From positions 5,828,001 through 5,892,000 of the forward strand of contig NZ_CP015118.1 in assembly GCF_002116905.1 (NCBI RefSeq): 64,000 nt of DNA, read 5' to 3'. Below the pieces are notes generated by a model. It did no database searches and had not been told where the DNA came from. It worked only from the letters and a program-made list of their open reading frames with translations. The stretch comes from Piscinibacter gummiphilus (GTDB lineage: Bacteria > Pseudomonadota > Gammaproteobacteria > Burkholderiales > Burkholderiaceae_C). A program made the translations under genes and the position numbers. This document shows positions 35,442 to 43,140 of the stretch, piece after piece (the stretch's first letter is position 1; the number at the start of each line of letters is the position of its first letter).

Positions 35442-36773
35442 TCACTGCGGCGGCTCGCGCATCTCGATGTAGGCGCGGGCGCGGATCTCGCGCAGCCACT
35501 CGCTGTGCGCGTCCTCGTACTTGCGCTCGCGCAGCACGGACCGGGCCTGCTCGCGCAGCTGCTTCGGGTCGACCTGCGTGTCGCGGCGCTCCATCACCTG
35601 GATCAGGTGCATGCCGAAGCGCGAGGTGACGGGGTCGGAGATGCCGTTGATGGGCAGCGAGTTCATGACCTCCTCGAACTCGGGCACGAAGGCGCCCGGC
35701 GACACCCAGCCCAGGTCGCCGCCCTGCGGGCCGCTGCCGTCCTCGGAATGCTCGCGGGCCAGTGCATCGAACGTCTTCGCGCCGCTCTCGATCTGGCGCT
35801 TGAACTCGAGCAGGCGGCGCGACGCGGCCTGCGCGGACATCTGCTGCGACGGGCGCAACAGGATGTGCCGGGCGCGCGTCTGCGTCACGACGAGGCCGCC
35901 GGTGTCGCGCCGCTCGATCACCTTGAGGATGTGGAAGCCCGCGCCGGTGCGCAGCAGCGTGGGCGAGACCTGCCCGGTCTTGAGGTCGCGCACGACGTTC
36001 AGGAACACCTCGGGCAGGCGCGATCCGGGGCGCATGCCGATCTCGCCGCCCTTCTCCTTGTTCGCGTCTTCCGACAGCTGGCGCGCGACGGCGGCGAAGT
36101 CTTCGCCGCCCTGGATGCGGGTGAGCGCGGCCTGCGCCACGGCCTGGCGTTCAGCCACGACGGCGTCGGTGGCCCCTTCGGGCACGGTCACCAGCACCTG
36201 CGCGATGTTGAACTGGGTGGTGGCACCGCTCGACCGCTGCTTCGCCAGGTAGTCGTCGATGTCGGCGTCGGTGATCTTGATGCGGGCCTGGACTTCGCGT
36301 TCGCGGTTCCGCTCGATCATGATCTGGTCGCGGATGTTGTTGCGGAAGCGCACGTAGTCGATGCCCTCGGCCCGCAGCCGGTCGCGCAGCTGCGTGGTGG
36401 TGAGCTGGTTCTGCGCGGCGATGTTGGCCACGGCGCGTTCGAGTTCGGTGTCCTCCACGCGCATGCCGGAGTCACGGGCGTAGGTGATCTGCACGCGCTC
36501 GTCGATGAGGGCGTCGAGCAGCTGGCGGCGCAGCTCGTCGTCGGGTGGCAGGCGGCCGCCGCTGCGGCGGGCCTCGTCGCGCACCTGCGCCACGCGCAGC
36601 TCCAGCTCGTTGGCGGTGACCAGTTCGGAGTTCACGACCGCCAGGATGTAGTCGGCCGTGCGCGGCACCTGGCGCCTCGCCTGGGCGAATGCGGCCGGGG
36701 ATACGGCCGAGAGCAGCAGGGACAGCAGGAGCGGCGACAGCAGCGCGCGAGTGAAACGGGGCAATGACATCAT
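35442..36773 (-). CDS. surA: Periplasmic chaperone / peptidyl-prolyl isomerase SurA
   Basis: SurA escorts unfolded outer membrane proteins, including LptD, across the periplasm. The 443-residue protein has a signal peptide (LLSPLLLSLLLSAVSPAAFA), an N-terminal SurA domain and two parvulin domains. The parvulin motifs are visible in FNIAQVLVTVP...GGEIGMRPGSRLPEVF and RARHILLRPS...GGDLGWVSPGAFVPEFEEVM. It starts seven bases after the lptD stop. Confidence 0.95.
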   Translation of the reverse strand: MMSLPRFTRALLSPLLLSLLLSAVSPAAFAQARRQVPRTADYILAVVNSELVTANELELRVAQVRDEARRSGGRLPPDDELRRQLLDALIDERVQITYARDSGMRVEDTELERAVANIAAQNQLTTTQLRDRLRAEGIDYVRFRNNIRDQIMIERNREREVQARIKITDADIDDYLAKQRSSGATTQFNIAQVLVTVPEGATDAVVAERQAVAQAALTRIQGGEDFAAVARQLSEDANKEKGGEIGMRPGSRLPEVFLNVVRDLKTGQVSPTLLRTGAGFHILKVIERRDTGGLVVTQTRARHILLRPSQQMSAQAASRRLLEFKRQIESGAKTFDALAREHSEDGSGPQGGDLGWVSPGAFVPEFEEVMNSLPINGISDPVTSRFGMHLIQVMERRDTQVDPKQLREQARSVLRERKYEDAHSEWLREIRARAYIEMREPPQ

Positions 36774-36780
36774 GGGTGTT

Positions 36781-39165
36781 TCAGGGGGCAGCGGGCGCGT
36801 CGGGATCGTCGCGCAGCGGGCGGTAGCCCGGGATATTGTCCTTCAAGACCTTCGTCGGGTTGTTCGTGCCCAGCCGGGACAGGCCCACGAACTCCACCTC
36901 GAGGCCCACCTGCGTGGTGGCTTCGCGCGTGCTGGTGGACTGCCGGCGCGCGAGGACGCGGCCGACCCAGCATCCCGAGTCGTACTCGACGGCGGCCACG
37001 GCCTCCGTCACCCGGCTCTCGAGCATGCTGTAGTTGACGCGGCCCGCCGTGTACCAGCCTCCGCCGCAGGACGTGCCCGTCCCGCTGAGGCGCTCGCGCC
37101 GGGCCGGACCGTACAGCGGCCACTGCCAGGAGAAGTCGACCTGTTCGGTCTCGCCCGCCTTGTAGCGGTAGGCGAGGCCCACCGTGCGGTAGTCGGGCGC
37201 GGTGTAGCGGGCGCCGACCACCGAGCGCACCATGCGGCGCAGGTCGTGGCTGTACTGCAGGGCGGCGTCGAGGTACCAGCGCTTCGAGAGGTTGGACGAG
37301 CCGAACAGCAGCACGTCCGACACGCTCTGGGTGATGGTGTCGCCGTCGTCCGGCGCCACACGCTGGTCGGAGAACAGCACGCGCTGGGCAATGCCCAGGC
37401 GCACGTTCTCCGCGCCGGTCTGCGCGTCGAGCACCCGGGTGGTGACCCCGGCGGTGACCTGGTTGGCATCCGACACCCGGTCGACGCCCGAGAACGCGTT
37501 CTCGGTGTAGATGGAGTCGACGTTGAAGTCGCGCACCGCCGAATCGAAGTTGGGCAGGCCGGCCTGCTGCCGGTACGCCGTCCTCACGTACAGCACGCGC
37601 GGCTCGAGGGTCTGGCGCACGTCGCGGCCGAACCAGTCGGCGTCGCGCTCGAAGGTCCAGGCGCTGTCGAGGCTGAACGACGGGATCGCGCGGCTGACCT
37701 TCGTCTGCCCCTGGTACGGGCCGTTGGCGATGGGCTGGTCGAGCTGGTACGACGCGGCGTTCACACCGAACTTGGGCACGAAGGACCACCCGGGCGTGAG
37801 GTAGGGCCAGCTGACCGAGCCGAGCGCGTGGACCCGCTCGCCGGTGGCACGCGGCGCCACCCCCGCGGCGATGAGTTCCTGGACCCGCGGGTCGCCCATG
37901 TACCCGTGCGGGTTGGCGAAGCGGTTGTACTCGGTCTCGAACCCGAACTGCAGGCCACCCGGGATGGGCTGGACCGTGCGCACGCCCACCTGGGGCAGAC
38001 GGTCGTACGGGGCCACCAGCAGCGGCTCGGAGAGGTCGGAGTCCTGCAGCACCTGCCAGGTCTTGATGCGGGCGTACGGCGTCCAGCGCTCGAAGTGGCG
38101 CGAGATGGTGAGGTCGGTGCCCAGCAGGCGCGGCGTGAGGCTCGCGACGTTGCGGGGGAAGTCCTTCCAGTAGTCGTTGTCGGAGACGCGCAGGCCATCG
38201 AGCTTGTAGAGCGTGTCGCCCGGCAGCGCGCCTTCGAGCAGCAGCCGAAGCGCGCCGCGGGAGTCCCCCGTCAGCGCGTCGTTCGGCAGCGAGTGCAGCC
38301 GCACGATGCCCTCGTGGGCCGGCTGCAGGTAGCGGAACTCCGACTCCAGGCCCACGCCGCGCTTGGCGCTGATCACCGGCACCAGCGTCATGTCGCGGTT
38401 CGGGGCGATGTTCCAGTAGTACGGCATCGCGAACTGGAAGCCGCCCTTGCTGTCGAGCGTGGGGGACGGCGGCAGCCAGCCCGACTTGCGGTCGTCGGAC
38501 AGCGGGAACGTGAAGGTGGGCGCCGCGAGGATGGGCACGTCGTAGAACCGCAGCACCGCGCCGCGGGCCCGGCCCTCGTTCTTCTCGAAGTCGAGCTCGA
38601 CGTGATCGGCCGTCAGCAGCCATTCCGGGTCGTCGCGGTTGCAGCTGGTGTACGTGAGGTCGCGCGCCTCGGCGTGGTCTCGGCCGTGGAAGTCCCAGCG
38701 CGAGGCCCGGCCGCCCGCCCGGGTGGGGGCGATGAAGTACTCGGGCGACGAGAAGAAGCCCTCGAACTGGTGCACCGCGATCTGCACCTCGGGGCCGCTC
38801 AGCCAGTTGCCATCGTCGGTGGCCAGCCGCACGTTGCCCGATCCGCGGGCGGTGTCCGTGGGCTGGTCGTAGCTCACGCGGTCGGCCGTGAGGGTCATCG
38901 GCCCCTGGCGCAGCTTGACATCGCCGGTGGCCGTCACGCCCTGGTCGGGCCGGCCCTCGATGGCGTCGGCCTCCACATGGACCGGCTGGTCCTTGAGCGA
39001 GCCGCTGCTCCCGGCGGCGGGCGCCGAGGCCGCACCCGCCGGACGCACCTGGGCCCACGCGGCGGGCGCCCAGGCCACGGCCACGAGCAGCGCGCCGGCG
39101 CACAGGCGCCGCACGCCGGACACGGGAGGAGCCACCGGCAGGGAGATCGAGGGCGGACGCAGCAA
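36781..39165 (-). CDS. lptD: LPS assembly outer membrane protein LptD
   Basis: LptD is the beta-barrel that places lipopolysaccharide in the outer leaflet. It shows a signal-like segment (RRLCAGALLVAVAWAPAAWA), the OstA/LptA-like jellyroll (HVEADAIEGRPDQGVTATGDVKLRQGP) and the long barrel with FTFPLSDDRKSGWLPPS. Cysteines are present in the TSCNRDD and barrel-end regions. About 794 residues result from the TTG at 39165. The start is uncertain: the frame stays open to 39438 and a GTG at 39135 is another choice, and none has a clear ribosome binding site. Confidence 0.9.
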   Translation of the reverse strand: MLRPPSISLPVAPPVSGVRRLCAGALLVAVAWAPAAWAQVRPAGAASAPAAGSSGSLKDQPVHVEADAIEGRPDQGVTATGDVKLRQGPMTLTADRVSYDQPTDTARGSGNVRLATDDGNWLSGPEVQIAVHQFEGFFSSPEYFIAPTRAGGRASRWDFHGRDHAEARDLTYTSCNRDDPEWLLTADHVELDFEKNEGRARGAVLRFYDVPILAAPTFTFPLSDDRKSGWLPPSPTLDSKGGFQFAMPYYWNIAPNRDMTLVPVISAKRGVGLESEFRYLQPAHEGIVRLHSLPNDALTGDSRGALRLLLEGALPGDTLYKLDGLRVSDNDYWKDFPRNVASLTPRLLGTDLTISRHFERWTPYARIKTWQVLQDSDLSEPLLVAPYDRLPQVGVRTVQPIPGGLQFGFETEYNRFANPHGYMGDPRVQELIAAGVAPRATGERVHALGSVSWPYLTPGWSFVPKFGVNAASYQLDQPIANGPYQGQTKVSRAIPSFSLDSAWTFERDADWFGRDVRQTLEPRVLYVRTAYRQQAGLPNFDSAVRDFNVDSIYTENAFSGVDRVSDANQVTAGVTTRVLDAQTGAENVRLGIAQRVLFSDQRVAPDDGDTITQSVSDVLLFGSSNLSKRWYLDAALQYSHDLRRMVRSVVGARYTAPDYRTVGLAYRYKAGETEQVDFSWQWPLYGPARRERLSGTGTSCGGGWYTAGRVNYSMLESRVTEAVAAVEYDSGCWVGRVLARRQSTSTREATTQVGLEVEFVGLSRLGTNNPTKVLKDNIPGYRPLRDDPDAPAAP

Positions 39166-39316
39166 AAGATCGGGAATGGTGACGAGCGGGGGGTGACCCG
39201 GGATCTGCCGCGGCCTGGCGGAGGGCCGAGGCGGGAAGCAGGCGGTTTGTAGAATCCGGGGATTATCCACGAGGGTCCGGTCCCGCGAGCCCCCGTGACC
39301 ACCCCACCCCTCCGCC

Positions 39317-40387
39317 ATGCCGTCTTCCCCGCACTCCTCCGCGCAGCCCCTTCCGCCCATCGCCTGGGCCGACCCGCAACGCGAGGCCGCGTTCACCCAG
39401 TGGCTGGGCGAACTCGCCCCGGCGCACGGGATCGACACGGCCAGCGTGCGCAGCGCGAGCGCCGACGCCAGCTTCCGCCGCTACTTCCGTGTGGACACGG
39501 CGAACGGCCCCCGCATCGTGATGGACGCGCCCCCGGCCCAGGAAGACTGCCGCCCGTTCGTGCACGTCGCCGGGCTGCTGCGCAGCGCCGGCCTCAACGC
39601 GCCCGAGGTGATCGCCTGGGACGAGGCCCGCGGCTTCATGCTGCTGTCGGACCTCGGCGACCGCACCTACCTGTCGGTGCTGGACGACTCGAATGCGAAA
39701 GCGCTGTACGGCGACGCGATCGGCGCGCTCGTGCGCCTGCAGGGCATCGCGGCACAGGGCCAGGTGCCGGCGTACGACCGGCCGCTGCTCACCCGCGAGG
39801 TGCAGCTCTTCCCGGACTGGTACATCGCCCGGCACATCAACACCCAGCTGTCCACCGACGAGGAGACCCGCCTCGCCCAGTGCGTGGAGCTGATCCTCCA
39901 GAACAACCTCGCCCAGCCCGCCGTGCTGGTGCACCGCGATTTCCATTCGCGCAACCTGATGGTGAGCGGCGAGCCCGGCACCGCGGCCAACCCGGGCGTG
40001 CTCGATTTCCAGGACGCCGTCTGGGGCCCCATCACGTACGACCTCGCCAGCCTGCTGCGCGATGCCTACGTCGAACTGGAGGAGGAGGTCCAGATCGACT
40101 TCGCCGTGCGGTACTGGGAGCGCGCGCGCAAGGCCGGCCTGCCGGTCCCCGAAGACTTCGGGCACTTCTGGCGCGATTTCGAATGGATGGGCCTGCAGCG
40201 CCACCTGAAGGTGCTGGGCATCTTCGCCCGCCTGTCCCACCGCGACGGCAAGGACGCCTACCTGAAGGACCTGCCGCTCGTGTGGAAGTACGCCCACCAC
40301 GTCGCCACCCGCTACAACGGCCTCGGGCCGCTCGCCCACCTGCTCGAACGGCTGGCGGGCACGGCGCGGGTCGAAGGCTTCTACTGA
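39317..40387 (+). CDS. amgK: Phosphotransferase, probable N-acetylmuramate/GlcNAc anomeric kinase AmgK
   Basis: AmgK phosphorylates recycled cell-wall amino sugars at C1. The 356-residue aminoglycoside-phosphotransferase fold has the catalytic loop LVHRDFHSRNLMV and the metal-binding VLDFQDAVWGP. Its position divergent from lptD-surA-rsmA matches the amgK position in Pseudomonas and Burkholderiales. The usual partner murU, a nucleotidyltransferase directly downstream, is missing; instead an oppositely oriented LysR gene overlaps the end by seven bases. The exact sugar is inferred from synteny. Confidence 0.82.
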   Translation: MPSSPHSSAQPLPPIAWADPQREAAFTQWLGELAPAHGIDTASVRSASADASFRRYFRVDTANGPRIVMDAPPAQEDCRPFVHVAGLLRSAGLNAPEVIAWDEARGFMLLSDLGDRTYLSVLDDSNAKALYGDAIGALVRLQGIAAQGQVPAYDRPLLTREVQLFPDWYIARHINTQLSTDEETRLAQCVELILQNNLAQPAVLVHRDFHSRNLMVSGEPGTAANPGVLDFQDAVWGPITYDLASLLRDAYVELEEEVQIDFAVRYWERARKAGLPVPEDFGHFWRDFEWMGLQRHLKVLGIFARLSHRDGKDAYLKDLPLVWKYAHHVATRYNGLGPLAHLLERLAGTARVEGFY

Positions 40388-41346
40388 ACTGACTCGCCGG
40401 GCATCGCGCACCCCGCGGCGGCCAGCCACGGGTCGCGGTCCTCCCCGCCGAAGGTGGCCACGAGGAAGTCGATGAAGGCGCGGGTGCGCGCCGGCACGTA
40501 CTTGCGCGTGGGCATCGCCGCGTAGATCGAGCTCGTCAGCAGGTACCACTCGGGCAGCACCCGCTCCAGCGCGTTCTCGAGCAGCGCGTCTTCGATGACG
40601 TACGACGGCAGCGGCGCGATGCCCAGCCCCGCCAGCGCACCGGCGTACATCGTGTCGATGTGGATGGTGCTCAGCGCGGGGCGGTGCGGCACGATGCGCA
40701 CCTCGTTCTCCTCGTCCTTGCCGGCCAGCGCCTGGTAGCGCTTGAAGACGGCCTCCCGCGTGTACGTCGGGATCATGGCCTCGTGCTCCTGCAGGTCACG
40801 GGGATGCTGCGGGCGGCCCCGCTGATCGAGGTAGGACGGCGCGGCGCACATCACCACCTCCGAGCCGGCCAGGCGGCGCGCGATGAAGTCGCCGTCGAGC
40901 ACCTGGCGGGTGGACGTGATGATCGTGACGTCGTGGTTCTCGTCCACCGTTTCCACCACCCCCGGCACCGACAGCTCCAGCGTGACCAGCGGGTACTGCT
41001 GCCGGAAGCGCGGCAGGTGTTTCGCGAGCTGGTGCACGGCAAACGCCGGCGGCACCAGCACGCGCAGGTGGCCGCGCGGCTCCGAGGTGGCCGCGTTCGC
41101 CTGGGCCTCGGCCTCCTCCACCTCGGTGAGGATCTGTCGCACGCGCTCGAGGTACAGCTCGCCCGTGTCGGTGAGCGCGAGGCGCCGCGTGGTGCGGTTG
41201 ATGAGCCGCGCGCCGAGGTGTTCCTCGAGGTCCGCCACGAGCCGCGTCACGACGGCGGCGGAGAGGTTCATCTGCCGGGCCGCCCCGGCGAAGCTGCCCT
41301 CGTCGATGACCCGCGCGAACACCCGCATCGAATGAAGTCTGTCCAT
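40381..41346 (-). CDS. LysR family transcriptional regulator (CrgA-like)
   Basis: The 321-residue protein has an N-terminal winged helix-turn-helix (MDRLHSMRVFARVIDEGSFAGAARQMNLSAAVVTRLVADLEEHLG) and a LysR substrate-binding domain. The sequence is close in style to the CrgA/DsdC-like subgroup common in Burkholderiales. It is divergent from the DUF4148 gene cluster, and an inverted repeat in the gap lies over its own promoter. Control of the neighbouring DUF4148 genes is a reasonable but unproven guess. Confidence 0.92.
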   Translation of the reverse strand: MDRLHSMRVFARVIDEGSFAGAARQMNLSAAVVTRLVADLEEHLGARLINRTTRRLALTDTGELYLERVRQILTEVEEAEAQANAATSEPRGHLRVLVPPAFAVHQLAKHLPRFRQQYPLVTLELSVPGVVETVDENHDVTIITSTRQVLDGDFIARRLAGSEVVMCAAPSYLDQRGRPQHPRDLQEHEAMIPTYTREAVFKRYQALAGKDEENEVRIVPHRPALSTIHIDTMYAGALAGLGIAPLPSYVIEDALLENALERVLPEWYLLTSSIYAAMPTRKYVPARTRAFIDFLVATFGGEDRDPWLAAAGCAMPGESVQ

Positions 41347-41358
41347 GGCCCGGCCTCA

Positions 41359-41393
41359 ATCATTCCAATTTCAGCAATACGGAGTTGAATGAT
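41359..41393. promoter_or_regulatory. Candidate LysR operator between the regulator and DUF4148 genes
   Basis: ATCATTC (41359-41365) and GAATGAT (41387-41393) form a perfect inverted repeat 13 bp from the lysR start codon. Inside lies a block TTTC-GCAA-ACGGA-TTGAA that recurs upstream of the second DUF4148 gene. Confidence 0.5.
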
Positions 41394-41425
41394 AGGTGGT
41401 TTATTGATGCCCTCGCAATGCCTAC

Positions 41426-41483
41426 AGTTCATCCCATCGATGAGCCACACACAAGGCGACTCACCGAGGCAAGGACAGGACGG
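41426..41483 (+). repeat. Conserved leader repeat, copy 1
   Basis: This block begins AGTTCATCCCATCGATGAGC and ends with GAGGC, AGGACAGGACGG. It is nearly identical to 42140-42195. It sits in the 5' region of the first DUF4148 gene and contains a small TCATC/GATGA hairpin. Confidence 0.8.
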
Positions 41484-41536
41484 TATTCCACCGCCATGCC
41501 CGACCAGTCCAACCTTCAGATCCAAAGGAATTCATC

Positions 41537-41944
41537 ATGAACCGCAAGCAACTCCTCGCCGCCGCCGCCCTCGCCGTCTTCGGTGCCTCCGCCTTCGCCG
41601 GCGGCGAATTCGACCCGATGACCGGCTTCGGCCCCGTCGGCCAGTCGACGCTGACCCGCGAACAGGTCAAGGCCGAGTTCGCCCGCGCCAGCAAGAACGA
41701 CGAGATCGTGCGCTTCGACACCGGCATCGCCTACGTCCAGGCCCCGAAGGTCCAGTCGACGCTGACCCGCGAGCAGGTGAAGGCCGAGTTCGCCCGGGCC
41801 CGCGACAACGGCGAGCTGGTGAGCTTCGACACCGGCATCGAGTACGCCCAGGCCCCCAAGGCCACGTCGACGCTGACCCGTGAGCAGGTCCGCGAGGAAA
41901 CGCGTCTCGCGCTGAAGAACGCCCGCGTTGCCGCCGGCTCCTGA
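41537..41944 (+). CDS. DUF4148 domain protein, paralog 1
   Basis: The 135-residue exported protein has a signal peptide (KQLLAAAALAVFGASAFA) followed by GGEFDPMTGFG. Three repeats of the type STLTREQVKAEFARA then alternate with FDTGIAYVQAPK segments. DUF4148 proteins are small periplasmic proteins abundant in Burkholderiales; their function is unknown. GGAATTCATC precedes the ATG. Two paralogs follow in tandem. Confidence 0.88.
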   Translation: MNRKQLLAAAALAVFGASAFAGGEFDPMTGFGPVGQSTLTREQVKAEFARASKNDEIVRFDTGIAYVQAPKVQSTLTREQVKAEFARARDNGELVSFDTGIEYAQAPKATSTLTREQVREETRLALKNARVAAGS

Positions 41945-41962
41945 TTTTTCGACCGTCTCCAT

Positions 41963-42038
41963 GAAGCCCCCCTCCCGGGTGGCTTTTTCGGCCGCCCTTC
42001 GAGGCGGCTTTTTTGCCGCCCCTCAGGGCGGCTTTTTT
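41963..42038 (+). terminator. Three tandem terminator hairpins
   Basis: One imperfect and two perfect hairpins follow each other: AGCCCCCC/GGGTGGCT with T5, GCCGCC/GGCGGC with T6 (41991-42014), and GCCGCCC/GGGCGGC with T6 (42015-42038). They isolate the first DUF4148 gene from the second. Confidence 0.88.
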
Positions 42039-42082
42039 CATTGCGCGTGCGAAAAGGGGCCGAAGTGGCCACATTGTTTCGG

Positions 42083-42103
42083 TTTCCGCAACACGGAATT
42101 GAA
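42083..42103 (+). promoter_or_regulatory. Second copy of the putative LysR-linked operator
   Basis: TTCCG-CAACA-CGGAA followed by TTGAA repeats the block seen near 41370-41389 upstream of the first paralog. The perfect TTCCG/CGGAA symmetry supports a protein-binding site. Confidence 0.45.
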
Positions 42104-42139
42104 GGAACGCCGCTTTTTCTCCTTCAGGGTAATCCCTAA

Positions 42140-42195
42140 AGTTCATCCCATCGATGAGCCACATCCCAGCGACTCACCGAGGCAGGACAGGACGG
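42140..42195 (+). repeat. Conserved leader repeat, copy 2
   Basis: This 56-bp block matches 41426-41483 with few differences and lies 52 bp upstream of the second DUF4148 gene. It shows that gene and control region were duplicated together. Confidence 0.8.
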
Positions 42196-42246
42196 CGTTG
42201 GCCGCCGGCCCTGTACGAATCAACCTCAGAACGCAGGAACATCATC

Positions 42247-42642
42247 ATGAACAGCCGCCAGATCGTCGCCGCCGCCGCCCTCGCCCTCCTCGGTTCCTCC
42301 GCCTTCGCCGGCGGTGAGTTCGACCCGATGACCGGCTTCGGCGTGGTGTCCACCGCCACCCCGCGCGCCGCCGTCAAGGCCACGGCCGCTGCCCCGGTCG
42401 AGCGCTTCGACGCCGGCACCGCGTACCTCCAGGCCCCGAAGGCCGCCTCGACCCTGACCCGCGCCGACGTCCGCGCCGAATACCTCCGCGCCCGCGCCGA
42501 CGGCGAGCTGGTCAGCTTCGACACCGGCACCGAATACGCCCAGGCTCCCGACAGCGCCTCGACGCTGACCCGCGCCCAGGTCCGCGCCGAAACCGAAACC
42601 GCACTGCGCGGCGGCAAGGCCTCCGTCGCCGGTGGCTCCTGA
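42247..42642 (+). CDS. DUF4148 domain protein, paralog 2
   Basis: The ATG at 42247 gives 131 residues with a signal peptide (RQIVAAAALALLGSSAFA) and then GGEFDPMTGFG exactly as in paralog 1. The repeats have changed to STLTRADVRAEYLRARADG and STLTRAQVRAETETALRGG. It has its own copy of the leader and candidate operator. Function unknown; export to the periplasm is inferred from the signal peptide. Confidence 0.87.
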   Translation: MNSRQIVAAAALALLGSSAFAGGEFDPMTGFGVVSTATPRAAVKATAAAPVERFDAGTAYLQAPKAASTLTRADVRAEYLRARADGELVSFDTGTEYAQAPDSASTLTRAQVRAETETALRGGKASVAGGS

Positions 42643-42686
42643 GCCCCGGCCCCACCGAATCCGAACACTCTGACAGGAACACCATC

Positions 42687-43034
42687 ATGAACGCACGCAC
42701 CCTCGTCGCCGCCGCCGCCCTCGCCTTCGCTGGCACCTCCGCCTTCGCCGGCGGCGAGTTCGACCCGATGACCGGCTTCAACCTGAACCCGCAGCCCGCC
42801 GCGGTCAAGGTCGCCGCCAAGCCCGCCGCCGCCCCGGCGTCGACCGCCCAGGCCGGCCTGACCCGCGAACAGGTCAAGGCCGAGTTCCTGAAGTCGCGCA
42901 ACCAGGACTCCGTCGCCGACGACTTCGAGCGTGGCAACGACTACGCCCGCGCTCCGGCCGGCGTCGGCCGTGACCGCGAAGCAGTGCGTGCCGAGGCCCG
43001 CGCTTCGGTCCGCGGCGGCAAGTCCGGCTCCTGA
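42687..43034 (+). CDS. DUF4148 domain protein, paralog 3
   Basis: The 115-residue product repeats the pattern: signal peptide (RTLVAAAALAFAGTSAFA), GGEFDPMTGF, one well kept GLTREQVKAEFLKSRNQ and a shortened second repeat. It lies 44 bp after paralog 2 with no leader copy of its own, so it is probably in the same transcript. It is the shortest of the three and ends in a terminator. Confidence 0.86.
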   Translation: MNARTLVAAAALAFAGTSAFAGGEFDPMTGFNLNPQPAAVKVAAKPAAAPASTAQAGLTREQVKAEFLKSRNQDSVADDFERGNDYARAPAGVGRDREAVRAEARASVRGGKSGS

Positions 43035-43055
43035 GTCGACTCCCGCTCCTTCAAG

Positions 43056-43078
43056 AAGCCGCCTCCGGGCGGCTTTTT
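43056..43078 (+). terminator. Intrinsic terminator after the DUF4148 cluster
   Basis: AGCCGCC, a four-base loop, GGCGGCT and T4-5 follow the third paralog. Confidence 0.82.
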
Positions 43079-43140
43079 GCTGCCTGATCAACGGACACGG
43101 TGCGCAGGCCCGACAATGGCGGGCTGCAACCGACGGCCCC

